DNA of 64,000 bases from Pseudotabrizicola sp051200875 (GTDB lineage: Bacteria; Pseudomonadota; Alphaproteobacteria; Rhodobacterales; Rhodobacteraceae). The notes under the pieces are model-generated. The model saw nothing but the letters and a program-made list of their open reading frames with translations. It was not told the origin of the DNA and did no database searches. The stretch spans positions 2,976,001-3,040,000 of the forward strand of contig NZ_CP195191.1 of NCBI RefSeq assembly GCF_051200875.1, given 5' to 3'. This document shows, piece by piece, positions 1 through 8,364 of this stretch. How positions within the stretch are numbered: the stretch's first letter is position 1; each line of letters begins with the position of its first letter. A program made the position numbers and the translations under genes.

Positions 1-1
1 A

Positions 2-3000
2 CTGCTTGGCACGATTGATTGGTCAGACGTTTCTGTCCTGGCAGAGCTTCTTCGGAAAGGTTTCACCGCCCCCGACCTTAGTCAGAGAGGCGATCAGGCA
101 CGGGACTGGTACGAGCGCCGGTGCAGCGCGGAACGGTTCGCACGTCGATTGAAAGCCGTTCTGGATGTAACGGAGGGGCGTCTTTCTGGAAACGTTTCAG
201 AGGAAGAAACGGTCTCGGCTTTTAATCGTTTGTTTGATGCCGATTACTATCTTTCGCGCTATCCGGATATTGCCAAGGCCAAGATCGACCCGCGTCGCCA
301 TTATCGCGATAACGGAGAGCGTGAGGGAAGGTCACCCAACCCGCTGTTCAGTCCTTGGCATTATCGTGCACAATTGCCGAAGGGGACTGTAGGAGAAAAG
401 GCAAGCCTGCTGGCCCATTACCTGCGTTACGGTGAAAAGCGTGGGTTGACGCCGCATCCTTATTTCGTACCTGCCTGCGCAGAAAACGCCTTGTCGCGGT
501 TGGAAAATCATTCCCAGAAAATCAAGGCTGAACAGGCGAGCGTCCTAGAGCGCTATCTTGAAGCAGGCTCGGTCGCGATCCAGCCGCATCCATTGTTTGA
601 CCCGAAACACTATGCGCGTGCCCGCGGCTTTGATGCCGATACCACTCCGCATCTGCTGCATTACCTGACTGTCGGTTGCAAAGCAGGCCTCAGCCCTCAC
701 CCGTTGATACGCCCCGAGATAGTGCGAGATTGGGGCGCAAACGACATTCTTGAAGGCTTGCTTTATTGGCTTGGAAAACCGGAAGCGTCGCCAAGCGAAC
801 CTTCTCCTGATCCCTTGCATGACCCGGCACATCTTTGTGGTGAGGATGCAAAGAGATATCGTTGGGCCGCTCCGAATACGTTGTGGGCTCACCTGATTGA
901 AGGAAACCGGCTGGATCGCGGCACCCACGCGCTGATAGACCCAAGCTTTGTGTCCGAGCGGCGGCCAGAGACCTGTATTTCCATGCGGTCGCTGTTGCTG
1001 GATCTTGCAGAAGGCAAGCTGTCTCGGGTTGATACCCACCCACTTGTCAGTGCTTCACACATTTTGTCTCAGGCGCCTTGGTGCTCCGACCACCCGACGC
1101 GCCACTATGTGCTGAAGGGTAATGAAGAAAACATAGACCCGCATCCTTGGTTCTCGACCGCCTTTTATCTTTCCCAGTCAGAAGAAGCGCGGGCGAAATC
1201 GGCGAATGCCTTGGTGCATTATTTGGTCAAGGGGCAATTTGATGGTTTGCTGCCCCATCCGTTCTTTGACGGAAACGATTACTGGCAACGCTATCTTAAA
1301 TCCCGTGAAGGCGGGTCGCCCCTATTGCACTATGCAGCAGTAGGGGCCGGGGTATTCCGCACCGTTCAGCCCCACGATCCGGCGCTGCGGAACTCCATGC
1401 TTCGTATGGTTGAAGCATTGGTCCAACAGTCTGATGATGATCAGGCAAAGATCATGCTTGCTGAGGCAATTCATCCATCCACGGCGGCACCCCATCCGAC
1501 CTTGGCGGTCGAGGTTCGACGGGCCTTGGACAAAGCGCCCGAAAGCATGGATCTGCAGCCCGCGCTTGGCGGTTCATCAGTATCTTTGACCCGGCCTGCG
1601 GTGGTGGCTCATGGCCATATCGCACCATCCCCGCCGAAGTTCGATGTTCCCGAGATCCGGGTCGGGATGTGCCGTCGAGCGACTGTCGCCGGCGGTGCTG
1701 ACGGCATTGGCACGCAAGATGGCGGCTGGTGGCCGATTGGGCCAGAACAGGGGCCGCTTCCCGGAAGCGAATTGGCACGACTTGGTGCCTTCGCTGTTCG
1801 GCCTCAAACCGCAGTCGCGGCGCGCCGCAATGATGCAGTTCTGCTTCGTAGTCACGTTTCGGGACAATCTTTTGGCGAGGCAATTTTTGCCTGTGGCAGT
1901 TCCGACGACAGGTTGGATCATTTCCTGCTTGAGGTTTTGCCACGAGCTATTCTTGCCGCCCAAATAGCTCCTGCCGATGTTCCTGTTCTGACCGAGGCTG
2001 ATATCCCACGACAGGCGCTTCAAGCACTGCGTATGACATTCCCGGATCGGGCGATCATTCGTGTGCCCCGTGGAAGTACGGCCGTTGTCGATCGGCTCTA
2101 TGTTTCAGAAGCGGTCAATCGGCTTGAAGAAGCTGCCGCAGATGTGACGGCTCGATCGAAGGCTACGCCTGCGGCTGTTCGGATCCATCCGGAAAGCCTG
2201 GCCTTGCTGCGTGACAGGCTTCGTACTGCGGGCCGATCAGTACCCGCGCGGCGTCTGTTTCTGGCGGCAGAAGGGCTTTCAAGCCGGCGCCTTCTCAATC
2301 TTGAAGAAATTGGTGACGAATTGGCGCGATGTGGATTTCTGCAGCGCGACCCGGCAAAGCTGGATTTTGCCGAACTGCTGGCTTTGGTCTGCGATGCCGA
2401 AGAAATTGTCGCGACAGACTGTCCGCAACTGGCCGTGTTGGGCGTTGCCCGTCCAGGGACACGGGTCTGGGTGCTTCATGGAAACGCTCCCGGTACTGAT
2501 TTTCATCGTTGGGACGTCATCGGACGTATCGCCGGGCTTGAAATGACCGCGGTTTCGGGCTGGCAACTGCCGGGTAGCGCCGGGGTGAACCTAAAGCCGG
2601 TCGAAGCGCATTATTCGGTGCCGTCATCTCTGGTCGTCCCTTTCTTTGATACGCGATGGCCACAGGAGACAAAACTTGGACGTATCCTTGACCGTTTGTA
2701 CGGAGCGTCTTTTGAGGCGGATGTTCTAACGGGGGCTTGGGCTGTCAGGGCTGGGCCGACGCCTTTGGGGTTTGAGGATCGTCTGCGGCATTTGCGTCGG
2801 TCTGCGGCCTTGGCGCTGGAAGGCGCGGGTGGGGAAGAGATTGAAGAGGTGTTTGATCACGCTTTCTTCACCGATTTTGGGCGGAATCTGCGATCAGGCT
2901 TTCCGGTTTTGGGCGGTTTTGAGGCGGCGGAAGCGGCGTTGGCGGGGCGTGTGGCTGCGGCTTTGGAGCAGGTTGCTGAGGGGTCAGAGGGGCTGGATGC

Positions 3001-4597
3001 GGTCTTTGCCGGCCCTGTCGGGCTGCGGCGGCTGGTGATGCTGGGCATGGTGCTGTTGCCAGCGTGGCAGGTGCCTTTGCCAAAGCCGCATGAGGCTCTG
3101 CCGGAAGCGGTTCTGGAACGCTGGATTTTCTGGGCGATGTCGCCACCGGCGCTGATCGGGGCGGGGGAGGATGCGGCTTGGGTGTCGCATGTCGAGCGGC
3201 TTTTGGATTGGCTGGCGGACCGGTTGGACCCGGCGGCGGAGCCAGCGGTTTCCGCGGCGCTGTCGTTGCGCCTGTCGCGGATGGCAGGGCGGATTGATCT
3301 GGGGCAGTTGTTTCTGGTCGACGAGTCGCTGCGCGGCGTGCAAAGGGCCAGAAACCGCGTTTTGAGCAGGGTCGCCTTGCGGGAAGATTTCGAAGTCCCT
3401 TCTTCGAGACTTATCGGCCCCTCATCTGGCGAGCGTCGGATCCGTGTTGGTGTGTTGTGCCGGACGTTTGAGAAGGGTCCGGACAGCGAGGCGGTTCTGA
3501 CGTTTTTCAACGGCTTTGACGCCAGCCGGTTTGAGATTTTCGGTTATTCCATCGGCTTCCGTGACCGGGTCGTCAGCAAGGATCCGGGCTTTGACCGACA
3601 GTTTGACGCGGTGGTTCCGAACCGCCGCGATCTACCCGGCGATGCTGCGGGCATCCGCGCGGCGCTGCTGGCAGATGATCTGGATGTCTTCCTTTACGCC
3701 AATGCGACGACCTATGGTCTGCAACCGATGGACCTTGCGCTGTTTCATCGCGTGGCCCCCTTGCAGATCGTGCTGAACTCGCATGTGCCGATGCCGATGG
3801 GCTATCCGTCCTTCGATGCGGTCATCACTGGCCAAAGCGACCATTCTGATCACGAAGTGCCACAAGAGGATTTCAGTGAGACGCTGATCCGGCTGCCCGG
3901 CCCTGTGATCAACTACCTGACGACGCTGGAGCCACGCCCGAACCCACCGCTTGACCGGGCCGCGCTTGGGCTCTCGGCTGATGACGTCGTGCTGATGAAT
4001 GCAGGCTCGTCAATGAAGCTGCGGCATGAAACTCTGGTCACGATGATGCGCGCCACCCGCGACATTCCCAACGGCGTGCTGCTTTTAGCCCCCTACAATC
4101 CCGGCTGGGCAGCGCGGTCGATGGCCTTTGTCTTCAATCGGCAGGTTGCGCAAACCGCGGCAGAGACCGGGCTTGACCCATCGCGGATCCATATTCTGGG
4201 CGAGCTTTCGGTGGCCGAGGCCGAAGCGGCGCTGGGCTGCGCCGACATCTATCTTAACCCCTTCCCGCATGGCGGAGCGACGATGACCCACCTTGCGCTG
4301 GTTCATGGCATTCCGCCCATCACCCTGCGTCGCAGGTCTACCCGGTCCATCGACCAGTTCCTGACCGAAACCCACGGATTCGCCGAACTGCTGACCGACA
4401 CGCCCGAAGACTACATCGCGCTGGCAACCGCCCTGGGAACAGACCACGACAGACGAAACGACCTCAAATCCCGCCTCAAGGCCGCCGCCAAAAACCCGGG
4501 ATTCGTCAACAACCCAATCTTCTCCAAAAATATGGAGAGCGCGATTGAAGGTCTGGTGAAGGCGAAATCGGGCCTGGTCAAAGATCCCAAGCGTTAA
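2..4597 (+). CDS. Multidomain glycosyltransferase, SPINDLY/OGT-like C-terminus (5' partial)
   Basis: The reading frame is open from nucleotide 2 to a TAA at 4595-4597, so the start lies outside the window; the TTG at 149 is only an internal candidate. The first residues (a WYERRCSAERFA stretch) look like the tail of a GT-B glycosyltransferase, so a further catalytic domain may precede the window. About residues 70-470 carry degenerate tandem repeats with LLHYL..G and PHPLF motifs. About 615-855 resemble GT61/DUF563 (DHFLLEVLPRA, RRLFLAAEGLSSRR). The C-terminus from about 1143 resembles the UDP-GlcNAc-dependent O-GlcNAc transferase SPINDLY family, with RIRVGVLCRTF and NPFPHGGATMT. It is a cytoplasmic sugar transferase, probably for surface glycan or glycoprotein; donor and acceptor are unknown. 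Its last third is nearly identical to the gene at 25613. Confidence 0.8.
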   Translation: MLGTIDWSDVSVLAELLRKGFTAPDLSQRGDQARDWYERRCSAERFARRLKAVLDVTEGRLSGNVSEEETVSAFNRLFDADYYLSRYPDIAKAKIDPRRHYRDNGEREGRSPNPLFSPWHYRAQLPKGTVGEKASLLAHYLRYGEKRGLTPHPYFVPACAENALSRLENHSQKIKAEQASVLERYLEAGSVAIQPHPLFDPKHYARARGFDADTTPHLLHYLTVGCKAGLSPHPLIRPEIVRDWGANDILEGLLYWLGKPEASPSEPSPDPLHDPAHLCGEDAKRYRWAAPNTLWAHLIEGNRLDRGTHALIDPSFVSERRPETCISMRSLLLDLAEGKLSRVDTHPLVSASHILSQAPWCSDHPTRHYVLKGNEENIDPHPWFSTAFYLSQSEEARAKSANALVHYLVKGQFDGLLPHPFFDGNDYWQRYLKSREGGSPLLHYAAVGAGVFRTVQPHDPALRNSMLRMVEALVQQSDDDQAKIMLAEAIHPSTAAPHPTLAVEVRRALDKAPESMDLQPALGGSSVSLTRPAVVAHGHIAPSPPKFDVPEIRVGMCRRATVAGGADGIGTQDGGWWPIGPEQGPLPGSELARLGAFAVRPQTAVAARRNDAVLLRSHVSGQSFGEAIFACGSSDDRLDHFLLEVLPRAILAAQIAPADVPVLTEADIPRQALQALRMTFPDRAIIRVPRGSTAVVDRLYVSEAVNRLEEAAADVTARSKATPAAVRIHPESLALLRDRLRTAGRSVPARRLFLAAEGLSSRRLLNLEEIGDELARCGFLQRDPAKLDFAELLALVCDAEEIVATDCPQLAVLGVARPGTRVWVLHGNAPGTDFHRWDVIGRIAGLEMTAVSGWQLPGSAGVNLKPVEAHYSVPSSLVVPFFDTRWPQETKLGRILDRLYGASFEADVLTGAWAVRAGPTPLGFEDRLRHLRRSAALALEGAGGEEIEEVFDHAFFTDFGRNLRSGFPVLGGFEAAEAALAGRVAAALEQVAEGSEGLDAVFAGPVGLRRLVMLGMVLLPAWQVPLPKPHEALPEAVLERWIFWAMSPPALIGAGEDAAWVSHVERLLDWLADRLDPAAEPAVSAALSLRLSRMAGRIDLGQLFLVDESLRGVQRARNRVLSRVALREDFEVPSSRLIGPSSGERRIRVGVLCRTFEKGPDSEAVLTFFNGFDASRFEIFGYSIGFRDRVVSKDPGFDRQFDAVVPNRRDLPGDAAGIRAALLADDLDVFLYANATTYGLQPMDLALFHRVAPLQIVLNSHVPMPMGYPSFDAVITGQSDHSDHEVPQEDFSETLIRLPGPVINYLTTLEPRPNPPLDRAALGLSADDVVLMNAGSSMKLRHETLVTMMRATRDIPNGVLLLAPYNPGWAARSMAFVFNRQVAQTAAETGLDPSRIHILGELSVAEAEAALGCADIYLNPFPHGGATMTHLALVHGIPPITLRRRSTRSIDQFLTETHGFAELLTDTPEDYIALATALGTDHDRRNDLKSRLKAAAKNPGFVNNPIFSKNMESAIEGLVKAKSGLVKDPKR
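2687..4536 (+). repeat. Direct repeat copy A inside glycosyltransferase gene
   Basis: This coding segment recurs at 26657-28689. It has two blocks: 2687-3388 matches 26657-27358 with about 19 differences seen by eye over 702 bp, and 3418-4536 matches 27571-28689 with one difference seen (T/C near 4315) over 1119 bp. Between the blocks copy A has 29 bp and copy B 212 bp, an in-frame difference of 61 codons. The abrupt change in similarity suggests recent gene conversion of the second block. Confidence 0.95.
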
Positions 4598-4729
4598 GGC
4601 TCCGCCTCTCTTGAATTGGCAAAGAGTCACACACTTGCCGACGAAAGCGCAGGACTCTGGCCCTGTTCGTAAACACGCGTTAAAGGGAAGGGAAATGAAC
4701 GCCCCCGCAAACAGTTTTGGAGCGAGCGA

Positions 4730-5542
4730 ATGAATACACCGACGGGACCCATGAAAGCGATCTTCGTGGGCGGAGCCCCCCGCTCTGGGACGAGTGTGAC
4801 TCATGCGCTGTTGTGCACTGCCCCTGCATGCAATGACTACCATCCTGAGATCAGCTTCGTTCGGCCACTCTTTGAGTCATACGCTGTCGGAATGGAGCAT
4901 TGGGGGGCACATACATCCCAGTTCTTCAAGGTCCCCGAACACCTGAGGCAGCACCTTAGCAAGTTGGTGATGCAGTCCATGAGCCTGATTTGGCGCGTTC
5001 AAAAGCAGCCTAAGGTTCTATGCGTAAAGGACCCTCTGCTGACACCGAATTTTGCCGCAGTGAAAGCATTGATGGAATGGCCGACACAGTTTGTAACTGT
5101 CTTGCGCCACCCTCATGACGTTATCCGTTCTCAGCAAGAGGTTTATACGCGGTCCGGTGTTAAGATGGGGGCCGTCGAGGTTTATCGGCTCGCTACGGAA
5201 TATGTGCTGAGCTATGCCCATGTTGACGATCCTGACTTGGCGGGCAGCGTGTTCCATTTCCGTTATGAAGATCTCAACCAAGAGTGGTTGATTGACCAAT
5301 TGCGCGCATTCACTGGCATGGGTGGTATCAATCCAGCGGAAATCTGGAACAAAGGAAAGCACGAGCCGTCCGAAAAGGAACGCGCGAACCCATTTTTCTC
5401 ACCTAAGTATCATGGTGCCATTGACACCTCGCGCCGGTTTGAACCCCTTGATCCGCAGTTCCAGAAGATCGTGAACGAAATCTGCGCGCCACTTATGGAG
5501 CGCTGCGGCTACAAATCAGACGGAAGTGTGGAGGCTTGGTGA
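4730..5542 (+). CDS. Sulfotransferase family protein
   Basis: The 270-residue protein carries both PAPS-binding signatures of sulfotransferases: a 5'-phosphosulfate loop near residues 12-20 (GGAPRSGTS) and a 3'-phosphate motif further on (RHPHDVIRSQ). The family transfers sulfonate from PAPS to hydroxyl or amino groups, and in bacteria such enzymes often decorate polysaccharides or lipids. No signal peptide is seen, so it is probably cytoplasmic. The ATG at 4730 follows GGAGCGAGC; an in-frame ATG at 4751 directly precedes the conserved core and is an alternative. It lies 130 bp after a giant glycosyltransferase and before an RTX gene, which points to sulfation of the local glycan. That substrate is an inference. 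Confidence 0.85.
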   Translation: MNTPTGPMKAIFVGGAPRSGTSVTHALLCTAPACNDYHPEISFVRPLFESYAVGMEHWGAHTSQFFKVPEHLRQHLSKLVMQSMSLIWRVQKQPKVLCVKDPLLTPNFAAVKALMEWPTQFVTVLRHPHDVIRSQQEVYTRSGVKMGAVEVYRLATEYVLSYAHVDDPDLAGSVFHFRYEDLNQEWLIDQLRAFTGMGGINPAEIWNKGKHEPSEKERANPFFSPKYHGAIDTSRRFEPLDPQFQKIVNEICAPLMERCGYKSDGSVEAW

Positions 5543-5637
5543 CAAGAGTGGGATCTGGCCGTTCAATTCTACGAACGTGCCCGAGACTTGCCAACTTGTT
5601 CTAATCCCGGATTAAGCACGCCTCCCTATCCCTGAAA

Positions 5638-5655
5638 CCAGCACGGGGGTGCTGG
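5638..5655 (+). other. Hairpin upstream of RTX gene
   Basis: A perfect inverted repeat, CCAGCAC-GGGG-GTGCTGG, with a 7-bp stem and 4-nt loop, lies 16 nt before the ATG at 5672 and just upstream of its AAGGGG ribosome-binding site. There is no T-run, so it is not a classical terminator. It may stabilise or gate the leader of the RTX mRNA, but nothing else supports a function. Confidence 0.35.
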
Positions 5656-5671
5656 GATAAGGGGTTTCCAA

Positions 5672-8242
5672 ATGGTGGGACTTCGCCATGTGGCCACGCT
5701 TGCGGGCCGCAGCGACATGACGCTTGCCACGGTTTCTGATCTTCTGATTTCAGAAGAAGGCTATCTGATTGCGCTGACACGCAGTGAAGGTGGAATGTTC
5801 TTGTTTGATATCGGCGGGAGTGGTGCACCGTCGCTGCTGCAAACAGTGTCTTACCGATCCGTAGTGCCAATGGCCGGATTTGGGCCAACTGCAGAGCTTT
5901 TGGTCCTTCCCGATGGAACCACACTTTTGATGCCAGCAGGCATGACCGGCAGCCCATCTTCAGCCTATTTCCTGACAGCAAGCGGCCAGTTCGGAGCGTC
6001 GATCCGTTGGGAAAGTGGACTTAACCCGGCAATGGACATGGCATTGGTCACAGACATCGCCGGCTGGGATACAGCCGCCTACATAGCGGTTCTGAGCGAT
6101 GGAACGCTTCAACCTGTAACTTTGACTGAAGGACGCCGATATTCTGCCGAAATGCCAGAGCCCTTCACTTCACAGTTGGGTGGAGCAGTGTCGAGCTTGG
6201 ACACGATTGCGACGTCTGGGGGAACATTCCTGATTACGGCATCGAGTTTCGGTCAATCCTTGGTGACGTACAGAGTGTCTGATGGACTGCAGTTGCAGCA
6301 AATTGACCTTGTGAGCGGTCCTCAGTCTGGCATTGGTTTCTCGTCGCCATCAGCTTTGGAGACAGTCACCGTCAGCGGTGAAAACTATGTTATCTTGGCC
6401 AGCTCTGGCAGTTCTTCCTTGACTGTTTTCAGACTTCTTCAAGACGGCAGTCTGGTCGCCACTGATCATATTGTGGATAGCCGAGAGTCTCGGTTTCAAT
6501 CGGTATCTGTTTTGGAAGTCCTACAAGCTGGAGACCATGTTTTCGTCTTGGCGGCAGGGGCGGATGATGGGCTAAGCCTCTTTCTACTTTTGCCCGGCGG
6601 AAGTCTTTTGCATTTGGGAAGTTATGAGGACACCGAGTCTGCGACGCTTGGGGCTATCAGCGCCATTGCAGCAGGATGGGCAGCGGACGGCATGGGACAG
6701 ATCTATGTGGCAAGTTCACGCGATCCGGGACTGACGCGTCTTTCGCTGGAAATCAACACCGGGATCGTACTGACTCATGGCCCGGCAGAACTGCTTGGCA
6801 CGCCCCGGGACGATGTTCTTATGGCATCAGGGACGACGGCATCAATTCATGGAGGTGCCGGTGATGATATCGTTGTTTCTGCATCTGGTCCAGGAGGGCG
6901 AGTACGTTTGACGGGCGGGACGGGGGATGACGTATTTGTCATTCTTCCCGGCGCGCGAGTTACGACCATCACCGATTTTGAGCTCGGCTCTGACCGTCTT
7001 GACCTGTCGAATTTGCCGATGCTGCGAGATGTCTCGCAGATTGGCTTCACGTCGACGGCTCACGGGATCAGCCTGACCTTTGGATCTTCGGTTATCGAGA
7101 TCGTATCGGCCGATGGTCGGCCGCTTGCAGCAGCCGATTTTCGGTCAACGGATTTATTGCCTATCAGTCGGTATCTGCCGGGCTCGGCTATCGCTGCTCC
7201 TACGGGGCGAAATGTTGTCTTGGGAGACAACGGTGGCAGCGCCCAAGGTGCCGACGGGGATGACACACTTCGAGGAGGGGGCGGTAACGACACGTTGAGA
7301 GGCGAAGGTGGAGACGACCGTATCGAGGCTTGTGGGGGAAACGACAATATTGGTGGAGGTGCCGGCAATGACCTGATCTTGGTCTTGTCAGGCTCAAATA
7401 TGATTTGGGGCGGGCTGGGCGATGACAGCATAGAAGGCGGAACCGGAGCAGATACGATTTATGGCGGCGGTGTTGGTCGAAATCGGTTGATGGGCAATGG
7501 TGGCAACGACGTGTTATTTGCTGGATCTGGCGGTGATTTTATTGGCGGCGGCGCGGGCAATGACTTCATCCGCGGTGGCGATGGTTCGGACACGATTTTT
7601 GGTGGCGCGGACGATGACAATATCGGAGGCGGAGCAGGCGATGATTTGATCTTTGCCAGTTCCGGCCGGAACATCATCTGGGGTGGGCTTGGAAATGATA
7701 CTCTCAACGGAGCCTTAGGCAGTGACACGCTTCAGGGTGGGGCGGGTTCTGACCAGATCTTTGGAGATGGAGGCAATGACTTCCTGTTGGGTGAGGATGG
7801 CAACGACACCATTTGGGCAGGGCAAGGAAATGACTTTGTCGGCGGAGGAGCCGGTGATGATGTGATGTATGCAACGAATGGGGTGAACCGGATATATGGC
7901 GGTGTGGGAAATGACACGATCCATGCTGGCCTCGGTCGTGATGTCATGACCGGCAGCCCCGGCGCAGATGTTTTTGTATTCTCCGATCTGGCAACCATAG
8001 GAATTGGAACTGGGCGTGACGTGATAACCGATTTCACCCCGGGATCGGACAAAATTGATCTTCGCGATCTAGACCAAACCTTTAACGGCGTGGCCGGGCT
8101 TATTGGTGGCGGGCACAGCTCTTTCTATTTCTTTGCGCCTGCTGGATTGCTGATCGGAGATCAGGATGGAGATGGAGTCGCTGACTGGGTGATCCAGTTG
8201 ATAGGATCACCTATGGTCACGGCTACAGATTTTCTGCTTTGA
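5672..8242 (+). CDS. Secreted RTX calcium-binding repeat protein (856 aa)
   Basis: The N-terminal 370 residues are rich in short beta strands and resemble a beta-propeller, without a family I can name. A first serralysin-C-terminus-like block follows at about 375-495 (ITDFELGSDRLDLS). Glycine-aspartate nonapeptides of GGxGxDxUx type run from about 520 to 745, and the last 100 residues form the export module ending in DFLL. There is no Sec signal peptide, so type I secretion is expected, with folding on extracellular calcium. The C-terminal 100 residues closely resemble those of the proteins at 28741 and 39358. A lone cysteine sits in the repeats (EACGGND), unusual for RTX proteins. An AAGGGG site supports the ATG at 5672. 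Function is unknown; a matrix or surface role is plausible. Confidence 0.85.
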   Translation: MVGLRHVATLAGRSDMTLATVSDLLISEEGYLIALTRSEGGMFLFDIGGSGAPSLLQTVSYRSVVPMAGFGPTAELLVLPDGTTLLMPAGMTGSPSSAYFLTASGQFGASIRWESGLNPAMDMALVTDIAGWDTAAYIAVLSDGTLQPVTLTEGRRYSAEMPEPFTSQLGGAVSSLDTIATSGGTFLITASSFGQSLVTYRVSDGLQLQQIDLVSGPQSGIGFSSPSALETVTVSGENYVILASSGSSSLTVFRLLQDGSLVATDHIVDSRESRFQSVSVLEVLQAGDHVFVLAAGADDGLSLFLLLPGGSLLHLGSYEDTESATLGAISAIAAGWAADGMGQIYVASSRDPGLTRLSLEINTGIVLTHGPAELLGTPRDDVLMASGTTASIHGGAGDDIVVSASGPGGRVRLTGGTGDDVFVILPGARVTTITDFELGSDRLDLSNLPMLRDVSQIGFTSTAHGISLTFGSSVIEIVSADGRPLAAADFRSTDLLPISRYLPGSAIAAPTGRNVVLGDNGGSAQGADGDDTLRGGGGNDTLRGEGGDDRIEACGGNDNIGGGAGNDLILVLSGSNMIWGGLGDDSIEGGTGADTIYGGGVGRNRLMGNGGNDVLFAGSGGDFIGGGAGNDFIRGGDGSDTIFGGADDDNIGGGAGDDLIFASSGRNIIWGGLGNDTLNGALGSDTLQGGAGSDQIFGDGGNDFLLGEDGNDTIWAGQGNDFVGGGAGDDVMYATNGVNRIYGGVGNDTIHAGLGRDVMTGSPGADVFVFSDLATIGIGTGRDVITDFTPGSDKIDLRDLDQTFNGVAGLIGGGHSSFYFFAPAGLLIGDQDGDGVADWVIQLIGSPMVTATDFLL

Positions 8243-8364
8243 GTAATCTGGTTTAGTATTCCGATCGCTTGGAAATTTCTATTTACCGAAGACCGTACGG
8301 TGCCTTCACGCTGCAGAGACGGAGTCTGGCCAGACTTCCCGCTGTTCAGTCGAGAGGGGCAATT

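Noticed and set aside
8323..8336. 14-bp palindrome AGTCTGGCCAGACT before the DUF2793 gene
   Set aside because: No loop, no T-run and no second copy; nothing supports an operator or terminator.
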